Positions 26,238-34,814 of a DNA stretch of 64,000 nucleotides are shown here, piece after piece (the first letter of the stretch is position 1; each line of letters starts with the position of its first letter). The position numbers and the translations under genes were made by a program. The notes below the pieces were generated by a model that saw only the letters and a list, made by a program, of their open reading frames with translations, was not told the DNA's origin and ran no database searches. The stretch comes from Nocardia mikamii NBRC 108933 (lineage in GTDB: Bacteria; Actinomycetota; Actinomycetes; Mycobacteriales; Mycobacteriaceae). Location: NCBI RefSeq assembly GCF_001613505.1, contig NZ_BDCM01000013.1, positions 248,001-312,000 of the forward strand, written 5' to 3'.

Positions 26238-26828
26238 TCAGTAGCGGCGAGCGCCCGCGACCGGCATCGAGGAGATCGGGGCAACCTTCACCGGCTCACC
26301 GGCGGTCGAGGCGTGCACCACGTTGCCGTCACCGACATACAGCGCGGAGTGGCTGCCGCCGTAGAAGGACACCACGTCACCGGGCTGCAGCGCGTCGAGC
26401 GAGACGGGGGCGCCTTCCTCGAGCTGTTCGTAGCTGGTGCGCGGCAGTTCGCGACCGGCCTGCTCGTAGGACCACTTCACCAGGCCCGAGCAGTCGAAGG
26501 CGTTCGGGCCGGCGGCGCCGTACGAGTAGGGAGCGCCGACCTTGGACAGGGCGGCGTCGGCCGCGCGCTGGCCGACGGTCTGCTGCGGCGCGAACGGCGC
26601 GGGAATGCCCGGGATCTGGATGCCCGGCGGGACGGCGCCCGGCGGAACGGCGCCGAGGACCTGATCGGGAACGTCGATGGTGCCGACGCCCGGTACGGTG
26701 ACCGGCGCGGCTGCGGCGGTGGTCGCCGGGAGCAGCAGAACGCTGAGGGTTGCTGCGCCAACGGCTCCGGCCGCAACGGCCCGGCGGGCGGTACGAGGCA
26801 GCCCCTGAACCTGTCGCTTGATCGCCAT
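26238..26828 (-). CDS. Secreted NlpC/P60 family hydrolase, short form (RipD-like)
   Basis: 196 residues. A signal peptide ends around residue 41 (TTAAAAP), then a short Val/Pro/Gly-rich linker with repeated VPPG-type units leads to the NlpC/P60 domain. Cys113 in FDCSGLVKW, His160 in GGSHSALYVG and His172 in NVVHAS form the expected catalytic set. There is no coiled coil, unlike its neighbour, so control must differ. ATG 26828 follows GAGGAG at nine bases. The two paralogous-domain genes are tandem with a 174-base gap and share an upstream motif, suggesting a common regulator. Confidence 0.87.
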   Translation of the reverse strand: MAIKRQVQGLPRTARRAVAAGAVGAATLSVLLLPATTAAAAPVTVPGVGTIDVPDQVLGAVPPGAVPPGIQIPGIPAPFAPQQTVGQRAADAALSKVGAPYSYGAAGPNAFDCSGLVKWSYEQAGRELPRTSYEQLEEGAPVSLDALQPGDVVSFYGGSHSALYVGDGNVVHASTAGEPVKVAPISSMPVAGARRY

Positions 26829-26887
26829 GATGCGGTACTCCTCATCTGCCCCACGACGCCGCACCCGGTGGTGCGTCGGACTCCGTG

Positions 26888-26906
26888 AGGTCTCGAAAAG
26901 GTTACG
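26888..26906 (-). promoter_or_regulatory. Shared motif upstream of second NlpC/P60 gene
   Basis: Minus-strand CGTAACCTTTTCGAGACCT, 59 bases before the start codon and one mismatch from the copy at 26108-26126. Confidence 0.5.
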
Positions 26907-27365
26907 AGGACATAACGGTGCGTTGTAAAGCCCCGGCGGTCCGGGGCGGGCTCGGGTATGAGCTTCCGCGCGACGGCATGCGAGATAGCTCACAGTAATC
27001 ACGAAACGATAACGACGACCGACGCGACTTGCGTTTACCCAGGTGCGCTCCCCCTCGCGAACGGGCACGCCGACCCGAGGCCCGGGACGCACCCCGGGCG
27101 GGAAACCCCAAGTAGCCCACAGCATGTCCGGCAGAAACCAACCGAACAGTCCGCAGGTTTTGCGGCAAATACCGAGCAGCCGGGTCCGGCTACGCCAACG
27201 GCTTCGAAGACGCCGACAGCTCGCCACCATTCATAGCAATATCGAATTACCGTGACCCTGATCACTTTTCGGCATACTCGCGCAAACCGAACCTCGCACA
27301 TCGCAAACCTCGCTCCGGCTCGACCGCCGGTGAGCATCAGGACCGATCCTGTCGGACCCTGCGCC

Positions 27366-27371
27366 TACGCT
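27366..27371 (+). promoter_or_regulatory. -10 box of leaderless promoter, DEDD/GIY-YIG gene
   Basis: TACGCT, seven bases before GTG 27379. Confidence 0.5.
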
Positions 27372-27378
27372 GCTCGCC

Positions 27379-29217
27379 GTGCCCTCCCCCGTTCCGCGAC
27401 CGGCCCAGCTGGCCCTCGAACTCCCCGGTCACGGCGGTGACGAGCCCGAGCTCGCACTACACGACGTCACCTTCGTCGTGGTGGACCTGGAGACCACCGG
27501 AACCCGGCCCGAGGGGGACGCCATCACCGAGATCGGCGCGGTGAAGGTACGCGGCGGCGAAGTACTCGGCGAATTCGCGACGCTGGTCGACCCCGGCCGG
27601 GCGATCCCGCCACAGATCGTGCAGGTCACCGGCATCACCACCGCGATGGTGTCGGCGGCGCCGCGGATCGACGCGGTGCTGCCCGGATTTCTCGAATTCG
27701 CTTCGGGCGCCGTGCTCGTCGCCCACAACGCCCGCTTCGACATGTCGTTCCTGAAGGCGGCCGCCCAGCGCTGCGACACCGCGTGGCCGGCCTTCCAGGT
27801 GCTGTGCACGGTCCAGCTGGCGCGGCGCATCCTCGACCGCGACGAGGCACCGACGGTGCGGCTCTCGGCGCTGGCTCAGCTGCTCGGCGCCTCCACCCGG
27901 CCCACGCATCGCGCCCTCGATGATGCCCGCGCCACCGTGGACGTGCTGCACGCGCTGTTCGAGCGGGTCGGCAATCTCGGCGTCCAGACCCTGCCCGAAT
28001 TGATCGACTATCTGCCGGAGGTCACGCGCCGCCAGCGCTCCAAACGCATCCTCGCCGCCGATCTGCCCGCCGCGCCGGGGGTGTATCTGTTCCGGGGCCC
28101 CTCGGAGGAGGTCCTCTATATAGGGACGGCGGTGAATCTGCGCCGGCGCGTGCGCAATTACTTCACCGGCTCCGAAACCCGGCCGCGGATGCGGGAAATG
28201 GTCATGCTCGCCACCCGCGTCGACCACGTCCGCTGCGCGCACGGCCTGGAAGCCGGAGTGCGCGAGCTGCGGCTGCTGGTGGCGCACACCCCGCCCTACA
28301 ACCGGCGCTCGAAATTCCCCAAGCGCGCGTGGTGGCTGACCATGACCGACGAGCCGTTCCCCCGGTTCGCGGTCAGCCGGACTCCGACCGCAGATGCCTT
28401 GGGGCCCTTCGGTTCCCGCACCGATGCCACCGAGATCGCGGCGACTCTCGCGGAATACAGCGGCCTGCGCACCTGCACGACGCGCATCCCCCGCGGCGGT
28501 GTGCACGGCGGCGACTGTCCGCCCGCGGCCGTGGGCGGGTGCCCGGCGGCGATATTCGGCGAACGGGTGCCGGCCGCACAGTACGCGGCCGCGCCGCGGG
28601 CGGTACGGGATCTGTTCATCGGCCGCGACGACTCGCCCTTGCGTGCCATCGCCGCCCGCATCGACGAGTACGTCGCCGCGGAGCATTTCGAGGCCGCCGC
28701 CCGGCTGCGCGATCGCACCTGCGCCGTGGTCCGGGCGCTGCGGCGCACGCAGCGCCTGGCCGCCCTCGCCCGGATCGCCGAACTGATCGCGGCCCGCCCC
28801 GACGGCAGCGGCGGCTGGGAATTCGCGGTGATCCGCTACGGCCGCCTCGCCGCCGCCGGAACCGCCGCGCGCGGTATCCCACCGATGCCGGTGGTCGACA
28901 GTCTGGTCGCCGCCGCCGAGACGGTCCGCCCCGCCACAGTCACATCGGGCGCCTCCTCCCTGGAGCCGCGTATCCCCGCCGGGACCGACGATCTGCACGA
29001 CCCGGACCACCCGCCGCTACGCGGCGCCCCGCCCGAGGAGACGGGCGTGATCGCCCGCTGGCTGGACCAACCCGGAACCCGCATCGTCCGCACCAGCGAG
29101 GGCTACCGGGAACCGCGTCTGGGTGCCGGCCCGTGGCTGGAGTGGGTGGAGCGGGCGGACACCGCGCTGCGCACGGAATCGGCGGCGGGCGAATACCTTT
29201 CCCGCACCAGCGCCTGA
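27379..29217 (+). CDS. DEDD exonuclease / GIY-YIG nuclease fusion, Rv2191-like
   Basis: 612 residues. The N-terminal DnaQ-like exonuclease domain has VVVDLETTGTRPEGD (acidic motif I), VAHNARFDMSFL (motif II) and HRALDDARATVDVL (motif III). From about residue 232 a UvrC-type GIY-YIG domain follows (PGVYLFRGPSEEVLYIGTA, then RRRVRNYF), and a UVR-like segment lies near residue 430 (ARIDEYVAAEHFEAAARLRD). UvrC's C-terminal nuclease and HhH domains are missing, so this is not UvrC itself. A role in DNA repair or processing is likely; the partner is unknown. Same architecture and place as Rv2191. Confidence 0.88.
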   Translation: MPSPVPRPAQLALELPGHGGDEPELALHDVTFVVVDLETTGTRPEGDAITEIGAVKVRGGEVLGEFATLVDPGRAIPPQIVQVTGITTAMVSAAPRIDAVLPGFLEFASGAVLVAHNARFDMSFLKAAAQRCDTAWPAFQVLCTVQLARRILDRDEAPTVRLSALAQLLGASTRPTHRALDDARATVDVLHALFERVGNLGVQTLPELIDYLPEVTRRQRSKRILAADLPAAPGVYLFRGPSEEVLYIGTAVNLRRRVRNYFTGSETRPRMREMVMLATRVDHVRCAHGLEAGVRELRLLVAHTPPYNRRSKFPKRAWWLTMTDEPFPRFAVSRTPTADALGPFGSRTDATEIAATLAEYSGLRTCTTRIPRGGVHGGDCPPAAVGGCPAAIFGERVPAAQYAAAPRAVRDLFIGRDDSPLRAIAARIDEYVAAEHFEAAARLRDRTCAVVRALRRTQRLAALARIAELIAARPDGSGGWEFAVIRYGRLAAAGTAARGIPPMPVVDSLVAAAETVRPATVTSGASSLEPRIPAGTDDLHDPDHPPLRGAPPEETGVIARWLDQPGTRIVRTSEGYREPRLGAGPWLEWVERADTALRTESAAGEYLSRTSA

Positions 29218-29239
29218 GCGAAACCCGGTCCGCCGGTGG

Positions 29240-29515
29240 TCACTCCCCCAGCGAGAAGCCGGCCTCCACATCCGCACTCGAATACGACTTGAAGGCGATA
29301 TGGGTCGTCGTGCGCAGGACTCCGGCGGTCTTGTTCACCCGGCCGGTGACCACCTCGGCGATCTGTTCGTGATCGCGCACCCGCACCACCGCGATCAGGT
29401 CGACGTCTCCCGCGCAGGAGTAGACCTCGGCGACGCCGTCGAGATCGGCCAGTGCCTGCGCGGTTTCGGGAATCCGGGCCGCCTCGGCGTGGATCAGAAC
29501 GATCGCGGTAATCAT
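29240..29515 (-). CDS. Stand-alone Lrp/AsnC ligand-binding (RAM) domain protein
   Basis: 91 residues: the RAM domain alone, with no helix-turn-helix. MITAIVLIHAEAARIPETAQ is the first strand and helix, then DGVAEVYSCAGDVDLIAVVR and the closing TTTHIAFKSY strand. Such proteins assemble as dimers or octamers and bind small molecules, often amino acids; they may act with full-length Lrp proteins. ATG 29515 is preferred because TAGACT ends seven bases before it. It sits alone between the nuclease and qcrB. Confidence 0.85.
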   Translation of the reverse strand: MITAIVLIHAEAARIPETAQALADLDGVAEVYSCAGDVDLIAVVRVRDHEQIAEVVTGRVNKTAGVLRTTTHIAFKSYSSADVEAGFSLGE

Positions 29516-29522
29516 GAGCGCG

Positions 29523-29528
29523 AGTCTA
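29523..29528 (-). promoter_or_regulatory. -10 box of leaderless promoter, AsnC-type gene
   Basis: TAGACT on the minus strand, seven bases before ATG 29515. Confidence 0.5.
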
Positions 29529-29615
29529 ATTGCGCGCCCGCAACGCACCCGCGGCGCGGCCGCACCGGCGCCGGACTGCCGGCGACGGCACCGCACCGGG
29601 CCGTAGACGCGACGA

Positions 29616-29645
29616 AGCCCCGAGCCGAATGATCGACTCGGGGCT
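29616..29645 (-). terminator. Terminator after qcrB
   Basis: AGCCCCGAG and CTCGGGGCT form a 9-bp stem around a 12-base loop, 15 bases past the qcrB stop. It probably ends the qcrC-qcrA-qcrB transcript. Confidence 0.65.
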
Positions 29646-29659
29646 CCGCTGCTGCGAAC

Positions 29660-31288
29660 TCAGTGGCTGTGCTTGCCGCCGCTGCCGCTGGTCTGCTCCT
29701 GGTAGGTGGCCAGAACCTCCAGCTGCTTGTGCTCGGCTTCGTGCTCGCTCGCGGTGAGCGCCTCGGCCTCGGCGGCCGGATCGGCCCGCAGGAACGAACC
29801 CGGACCCGGCTTGCCGGCCCAGCCCAGCTTGTTCATCTTCTTCGGCACCGGCGCGCCCTGGTATTCCAGCGGAATCGGGTGGCCGTGCGAGTCGACCGGG
29901 CCCAGCGGCTGGTGCACCTCGATGTACTCACCGTGCGGCAGGCGCTTGATCACACCGGTCTCGATGCCGTGCTCGAGGACCGTGCGGTCGGCGCGCTGCA
30001 GGCCCAGGCACAACCGGTACGCCAGGAAGTAGGCGATCGGCGGCGCGACGAGCAGGGCGATACGGAAGAACCAGGTCGTCGCGTTCAGCGACACATCGAA
30101 CTTCAGCGCGATGATGTCGTTGACACAGGCCAGGGTCAGCACCAGGTAGAAGGCGATGGCCATGGCGCCGATCGCGGTGCGCACCGGCACGTCGCGCGGA
30201 CGCTGCAGGATGTTGTGGTTCACCGTGTCGCCGGTGAGGCGCTTCTCGATCCACGGGTAGGCGATCAGCACCATGAACACCAGGCCCATGATCAGTGCCA
30301 CCCAGAACGGAGCCGGAACGGTGTAGCGGCCCAGATACAGCTCCCACGGCGGCATCAGACGGGCCATACCGTCGGTCCACATCATGTAGAAGTCGGGCTG
30401 CGAACCGGCCGACACCTGTGACGGGTTGTAGGGACCCAGGTTCCAGATCGGGTTGATCTGCAGCACACCACCCATGACGGCGAGCACGCCCAGGGTGAAC
30501 ATGAAGAACGCGCCCTGGTCGGCGGCGAACACCGGCACGATACGGGCACCGACCACGTTGTTCTCGGTGCGGCCCGGGCCGGGGAACTGGGTGTGCTTCT
30601 GGTACCAGACGATCGCCACGTGCGCCGCGATCAGCGCCAGCATGATGCCCGGGAACAGCAGCACGTGCGCGATGTAGAGGCGCGGGATGATGATCGTGCC
30701 CGGGAAGTCACCGCCGAAGATCAGCCAGTGCATCCAGGTGCCGACCAGCGGAATACCCATGGTGATACCACCGAAGGCGGCCCGCAGACCGGTACCCGAC
30801 AGCAGGTCGTCGGGCAGCGAGTAACCGAAGAAGCCCTCGAACATCGCCAGGATCAGCAGCAGCGAGCCGATCACCCAGTTCGCCTCACGCGGCTTGCGGA
30901 ACGCGCCGGTGAAGAAGATGCGGAACAGGTGGATGATGATCGAGCACGCGAACAGCAGCGCCGCCCAGTGGTGCACCTGGCGGACGAACAGGCCGCCGCG
31001 CACCTCGAAGGAGATGTTCAGCGCCGTCTCGTACGCCCGCGACATGGTGACGCCGCGCAGCGGCTGGTAGGCGCCGTGGTAGACGACCTCACTCATCGAC
31101 GGGTCGAAGAACAGCGTCAGGTAGATACCCGACAGGATCAGGATGATGAAGGCGTAGAGCGCGATCTCACCCAGCAGGAACGACCAGTGGGTCGGGAAGA
31201 CCTTGTTGATCGACCGTTTCACGAACGCCGCGGCACGATACCGCTCGTCCATCTCGTTGGCCTGTGCGACCACTTTGCTCGGACTCAT
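29660..31288 (-). CDS. qcrB: Cytochrome bc1 complex cytochrome b subunit
   Basis: 542 residues. Eight or more membrane helices, heme-binding His pairs in the b-type core (VHHWAALLFACSIIIHLFR near residue 105, and VLLFPGIMLALIAAHVAIVW near 215), and the Qo-site region follow the cytochrome b pattern; the Q-cycle oxidises menaquinol. A C-terminal soluble extension of about 120 residues, as in other actinobacterial QcrB proteins, ends in a His/Glu-rich tail. The ATG overlaps the qcrA stop by four bases. The enzyme forms a bcc-aa3 supercomplex with the cytochrome c oxidase whose subunits are encoded at 33414, 52742 and 53177. Confidence 0.95.
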   Translation of the reverse strand: MSPSKVVAQANEMDERYRAAAFVKRSINKVFPTHWSFLLGEIALYAFIILILSGIYLTLFFDPSMSEVVYHGAYQPLRGVTMSRAYETALNISFEVRGGLFVRQVHHWAALLFACSIIIHLFRIFFTGAFRKPREANWVIGSLLLILAMFEGFFGYSLPDDLLSGTGLRAAFGGITMGIPLVGTWMHWLIFGGDFPGTIIIPRLYIAHVLLFPGIMLALIAAHVAIVWYQKHTQFPGPGRTENNVVGARIVPVFAADQGAFFMFTLGVLAVMGGVLQINPIWNLGPYNPSQVSAGSQPDFYMMWTDGMARLMPPWELYLGRYTVPAPFWVALIMGLVFMVLIAYPWIEKRLTGDTVNHNILQRPRDVPVRTAIGAMAIAFYLVLTLACVNDIIALKFDVSLNATTWFFRIALLVAPPIAYFLAYRLCLGLQRADRTVLEHGIETGVIKRLPHGEYIEVHQPLGPVDSHGHPIPLEYQGAPVPKKMNKLGWAGKPGPGSFLRADPAAEAEALTASEHEAEHKQLEVLATYQEQTSGSGGKHSH

Positions 31289-32457
31289 GAACGACGCTCC
31301 CAGAAGGCCGGACCGAGCGGCTCGATGAAGTCGCCGTTGGCGACCAGGTAGCCGTCGGTGTTGACGGTGATGGGCAGCTGCGGCAGGGCGCGGGCGGCGG
31401 GACCGAAGATCGGCTTACCCCACTCGGTCGCCGAGAACTGCGACTGATGGCACGGGCACAGGATCCGGTTGGTCTGCTGCTCGTACAGCGACGTCGGGCA
31501 ACCCAGGTGAGTGCAGATCTTCGAGTACGCCCAGTAGTCACCGAAGTTGAAGCTCTCCTGGCCCCTGCGCTTGATCGCCTTCTGCCCGTCCTCCGGGCGC
31601 AGGCGGATCAACATGACCGCGTTGCGGATGCCACGCAGCGACTGGAGGGTCTCCTCCTCGTTGCCACGCCATTCCTCTTTCCAGGGGAACACGGTCTCCA
31701 TGGCGCCGGCGTCGAGGTCCTCCGGCCGCACCAGCACGATGTCCTCGGGCCGGCCGGTGTCCTTGCGCAGGTAGATGGTCTGGCCCGGGAAGTCCGGAGT
31801 CCAGCCCGACACCCACAGCGGGGACTTCATGCCCTTGGCCCACGGGTTCTTGATCATGCCGCCGACGAACAGGAACAGTGCGCCGATACCCAGCACACCC
31901 ACGCCCAGTCCGGCGGTACGGGTGATCATCTTGCGACGACCCAGCGTCGAGGTCTCCAGCGCGTCCGACAGCTGCGCGCCCAGGGTGCGGCGGTCGACCT
32001 CGTCGGAGGGACCGTCGTGGCGGGTCTGGATGGAGATCTCGTTCGGGATGAACTTCTTGCGGATGATGACCGCGGCGACGCCGATGGCCAGCACCGCGAT
32101 ACCCAGCAGCAGGCCGTAGAGCGGCGTGGCCAGCGAGTACAGGCCGTTGCCGTCCTCGTTGCGGCCCTTGTACTCCCAGGGCCAGAACAGGTAGACGCCG
32201 ATCAGCCCGGCCGCCGCGAGGGCGGAGATGGCGAACCAGAACGTCACGTGCCGCTCGGCCCGCTTCTCCGCGCGTGTGCCCGGAACCGGCCAGCGCGGAG
32301 CGCGGTAGACGACGTCGACACCGTCGCGCGCGGTACCGAGTTCGACCAGCTCGGCGGTCGACATCGCGTCGAGCTGCTCCTCGGTGGGGTTCAGGTTCAC
32401 GCCCTTACCGCCGCCATCCTCAGGCCGGCTCATCTCGTTTCGCTCCTGTTCGCTCAT
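31285..32457 (-). CDS. qcrA: Cytochrome bc1 complex Rieske iron-sulfur subunit
   Basis: 390 residues. Actinobacterial QcrA carries three membrane helices before the Rieske domain; here they lie near residues 73-93, 109-130 and 180-200. The [2Fe-2S] ligands are in CTHLGC and CPCHQS, with the flanking disulfide Cys residues as expected, near residues 315-340. Transfers electrons from the Qo site to QcrC. ATG 32457 forms an ATGA overlap with the qcrC stop; the in-frame start 18 bases upstream is less likely. Confidence 0.95.
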   Translation of the reverse strand: MSEQERNEMSRPEDGGGKGVNLNPTEEQLDAMSTAELVELGTARDGVDVVYRAPRWPVPGTRAEKRAERHVTFWFAISALAAAGLIGVYLFWPWEYKGRNEDGNGLYSLATPLYGLLLGIAVLAIGVAAVIIRKKFIPNEISIQTRHDGPSDEVDRRTLGAQLSDALETSTLGRRKMITRTAGLGVGVLGIGALFLFVGGMIKNPWAKGMKSPLWVSGWTPDFPGQTIYLRKDTGRPEDIVLVRPEDLDAGAMETVFPWKEEWRGNEEETLQSLRGIRNAVMLIRLRPEDGQKAIKRRGQESFNFGDYWAYSKICTHLGCPTSLYEQQTNRILCPCHQSQFSATEWGKPIFGPAARALPQLPITVNTDGYLVANGDFIEPLGPAFWERRS

Positions 32458-33332
32458 GATCGCGATCCGATCCACATCGCGGCGCCGACCAGCACGATGA
32501 TGCCGGCGACCCAGATGGCGATGGCCTCGGTCGCGGGACCGAAACCGCCCAGGCCGTATCCGGCCTCCGGCGTGGTCTCGGTGCGGTCCTTCACATAGGC
32601 CACGATGTCACGCTTCTCCTCCGGAGACAGCTGCCGGTCGGAGAATTTCGGCATGTTCTGCGGGCCGGTGAGCATCGCGGTGTAGATCTGCTGCTCGCTG
32701 GCCGGCTCCAGCGGCGGCGCGAACTTGCCGGAGGACAGCGCACCGCCCTTACCGGTGAAGTTGTGGCAGGACGCGCAGTTGAGGCGGAACAACTCGCCAC
32801 CGCGGCCCAGGTCGGCCCCCTTGATCAGGGAATCCTGCGCGATCTCGCCATTCGGGTCGCGGACCACGGTCGGGCCGCCACCGTTGGCCGCCACGTACGC
32901 GCCCAGCGCGTCGGTCTGGCGGGCGTCGAACTTCGGGGGCTTGCGCTGGATCTGCGCGCCGTTGCCCGCGGCGGGCATGCGACCGGTGGATACCTGGAAG
33001 TAGACCGCCGCCTCGCCGACACCGATCAGGCTGGGGCCGCGGTCCTGCACACCCTGCAGGTTGGCGCCGTGACAGGTGATGCAGGAGGTCTCGTAGATCT
33101 GCTTACCCTCGCGGATCAGCGCCGACTGATCCTCGTTGGCCGTCGCGACCTGTGCGTGCGGGGTGAGCGCCGATGCCGCGAAGCCGGCTCCGACGAGGCC
33201 CATCAGAAGAACCAGACCGCCGGCGAGCTTGCGGCGCATCCGGCGCTGCTTGCGGGTCTTGATGGCCTGGTTGTTCTCAGCGCTGCCGATCCCGCTCGTG
33301 GGATCTGGCGCTGACGGGGGAGATGAACTCAT
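32454..33332 (-). CDS. qcrC: Cytochrome bc1 complex diheme cytochrome c subunit
   Basis: 292 residues with two CxxCH heme motifs, CITCH near residue 85 and CASCH near residue 187, so a diheme protein that replaces a soluble cytochrome c between complexes III and IV. A helix near residues 40-58 and a C-terminal helix anchor it. AAAGGGA precedes the ATG. First gene of the qcrCAB operon, with ctaE 81 bases upstream on the same strand. Confidence 0.95.
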   Translation of the reverse strand: MSSSPPSAPDPTSGIGSAENNQAIKTRKQRRMRRKLAGGLVLLMGLVGAGFAASALTPHAQVATANEDQSALIREGKQIYETSCITCHGANLQGVQDRGPSLIGVGEAAVYFQVSTGRMPAAGNGAQIQRKPPKFDARQTDALGAYVAANGGGPTVVRDPNGEIAQDSLIKGADLGRGGELFRLNCASCHNFTGKGGALSSGKFAPPLEPASEQQIYTAMLTGPQNMPKFSDRQLSPEEKRDIVAYVKDRTETTPEAGYGLGGFGPATEAIAIWVAGIIVLVGAAMWIGSRS

Positions 33333-33413
33333 CTGTGTCCCTTTGGAGTAGACGGAACCGACTTGTGCAAAGTGTGTATTTGTCGCGGACCGCGCGTGAC
33401 GGCCGCCGCCCGG

Positions 33414-34025
33414 CTAGCGGACGAAGTAGATCGTGGCGAACAACCCGATCCAGACGATGTCGACGAAGTGCCAGTAGTAGGAGACGACGATGGCCGCGGT
33501 GGCCTGGGCCGGCGTGAACTTACTGACCTTGGTGCGAATCAGCAGGAAGATGAACGCGATGAGACCGCCGATGACGTGCAGACCGTGGAAGCCGGTGGTG
33601 ATGAAGAACACCGAGCCGTAGATGCTGCTCGAGATGGTGGTGCCCTCTTGGTAGAGCGCGTGGTACTCGGTGCCCTGACCGGCCACGAAGAACGCGCCCA
33701 TGAAGAAGGTGACCAGGTACCAGCGGCGCAGGCCGAAGACATCGCCGCGCTCGGCCGAGAACACACCCATCTGGCAGGTGAACGAAGAGGCGATCAGCAC
33801 GGCCGTGACCGGCACGGCGAGCTTGAGGTTCAGCTCGGTCGGTTCCGGCGGCCAGTTGCCATGAGCCTGGGCACGAGCGACGAAGTACATGGCGAAGAGG
33901 CCGGCGAAGAACATCAGCTCGCTCGACAGCCAGATGATGGTTCCGACGCTGACCATGTTGGGCCGGTTCAGCGAATGCACACGCTGAGTAATGGCCGATC
34001 CTGGGGTCCCTACTGCGGTCGTCAC
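33414..34025 (-). CDS. ctaE: Cytochrome c oxidase subunit III
   Basis: 203 residues, five membrane helices, the short actinobacterial form. GQGTEYHALYQEGTTISSS and the FHGLHVIGGLIAF helix are family signatures; the conserved Glu in the N-terminal helix region (SSELMFFAGLF) is present. It supports proton uptake by the aa3 oxidase. GTG 34025 is chosen because a CATACT box ends seven bases before it. The gene leads into qcrCAB as in Rv2193-Rv2196. Confidence 0.93.
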   Translation of the reverse strand: MTTAVGTPGSAITQRVHSLNRPNMVSVGTIIWLSSELMFFAGLFAMYFVARAQAHGNWPPEPTELNLKLAVPVTAVLIASSFTCQMGVFSAERGDVFGLRRWYLVTFFMGAFFVAGQGTEYHALYQEGTTISSSIYGSVFFITTGFHGLHVIGGLIAFIFLLIRTKVSKFTPAQATAAIVVSYYWHFVDIVWIGLFATIYFVR

Positions 34026-34032
34026 GCCGGTA

Positions 34033-34038
34033 AGTATG
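34033..34038 (-). promoter_or_regulatory. -10-like box before ctaE
   Basis: CATACT on the minus strand, seven bases before GTG 34025; it departs from TANNNT at its first base. Confidence 0.4.
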
Positions 34039-34234
34039 ACTCGTCGTAGTACGACAGGCGTAGCCGGGTGCGAATTCGGGGTGTCGGGCTCGGAATCGTC
34101 AGCGCGCGTGCGGGTCTGGGGGCCGGTTCGGCGGGTCCGGTGAACCGGCGGGTCCAGCACCGATGTCACTATGGTGACCAGCGGATATCGCGGGTATGGG
34201 ATGCTGCGTCCGGGCGCGGAGGAAGGCGGGTGGA

Positions 34235-34723
34235 ATGGGAATTCGATCGGTGTGGCAGCGGCTGTCGGGCCGGGGCGCGGCGACGGAATTGGATCCGGCA
34301 CGAACGGATCTGGTGGTCGTTGTGTCCAGTTTCGACGACGCCGAAGCCTGCTCGAGCGCGCTCGATCGCGCGACCGCCTGGCGCGCCGACCAGCAGGCCC
34401 TGCTGCGTCATCATCTGCGCATTCCGCCCGCGGCCCGGGACGAGGTCGTGGACATCGCCGCCCAGGACGGATACTCCCCCGCCGAACCGCCCGTCCCCGG
34501 CGTCGAGCCCGACGGCCCGGCCGACGATGCGGCCGACGGTCGTATCGAACTGGTATTACAGCGGGTGCAAGTCCTGGATGCGCTGCACTGTTCGCAGGAA
34601 CGTTCGCGGATGGCCGGGCTGGCACAGCGGCACGAGGGCACCGCGCTGGGCTGGGACGCCCTGCAGCCGGCGGCCCGTGCGGGATACGACGCCGAGCACA
34701 AAGAAATTGCCTCCGCCGATTAG
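34235..34723 (+). CDS. Conserved hypothetical protein upstream of trpD
   Basis: About 162 residues, cytoplasmic. GGAGGAAGG lies upstream of ATG 34235. An N-terminal basic helix (MGIRSVWQRL) is followed by DLVVVVSSFDDAEACSSALD, a strand-helix unit, then an acidic, Pro/Asp-rich linker and a C-terminal helical part ending AGYDAEHKEIASAD. No catalytic motif. It precedes trpD by 91 bases on the same strand and could be cotranscribed. No family is recognised with confidence. Confidence 0.65.
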   Translation: MGIRSVWQRLSGRGAATELDPARTDLVVVVSSFDDAEACSSALDRATAWRADQQALLRHHLRIPPAARDEVVDIAAQDGYSPAEPPVPGVEPDGPADDAADGRIELVLQRVQVLDALHCSQERSRMAGLAQRHEGTALGWDALQPAARAGYDAEHKEIASAD

Positions 34724-34814
34724 GCTGCTAACCGGGCGGCCGACGGCACTCCTCGGCCTGCCTCCGCCCGCGCGGACGGCCGATGCGGGTGTCCGATCGC
34801 GAACGGGAGATGTG

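Larger units (their letters stand above)
26829..27378. other. Divergent intergenic region NlpC/P60 / DEDD-GIY-YIG
   Basis: 550 bases without a gene I can support. It contains the shared 19-base motif, an AT-richer stretch at 26990-27020 (ACAGTAATCACGAAACGATA) that may be a second regulator site or promoter, and the -10 box for the plus-strand gene. I looked for a c-di-AMP riboswitch, often found before cell-wall hydrolase genes in actinobacteria, and did not recognise one. Confidence 0.5.

Noticed and set aside
26829..27378. c-di-AMP riboswitch before the NlpC/P60 gene
   Set aside because: I searched for the conserved ydaO-type core by eye and did not find it; covariance-model search would settle it.
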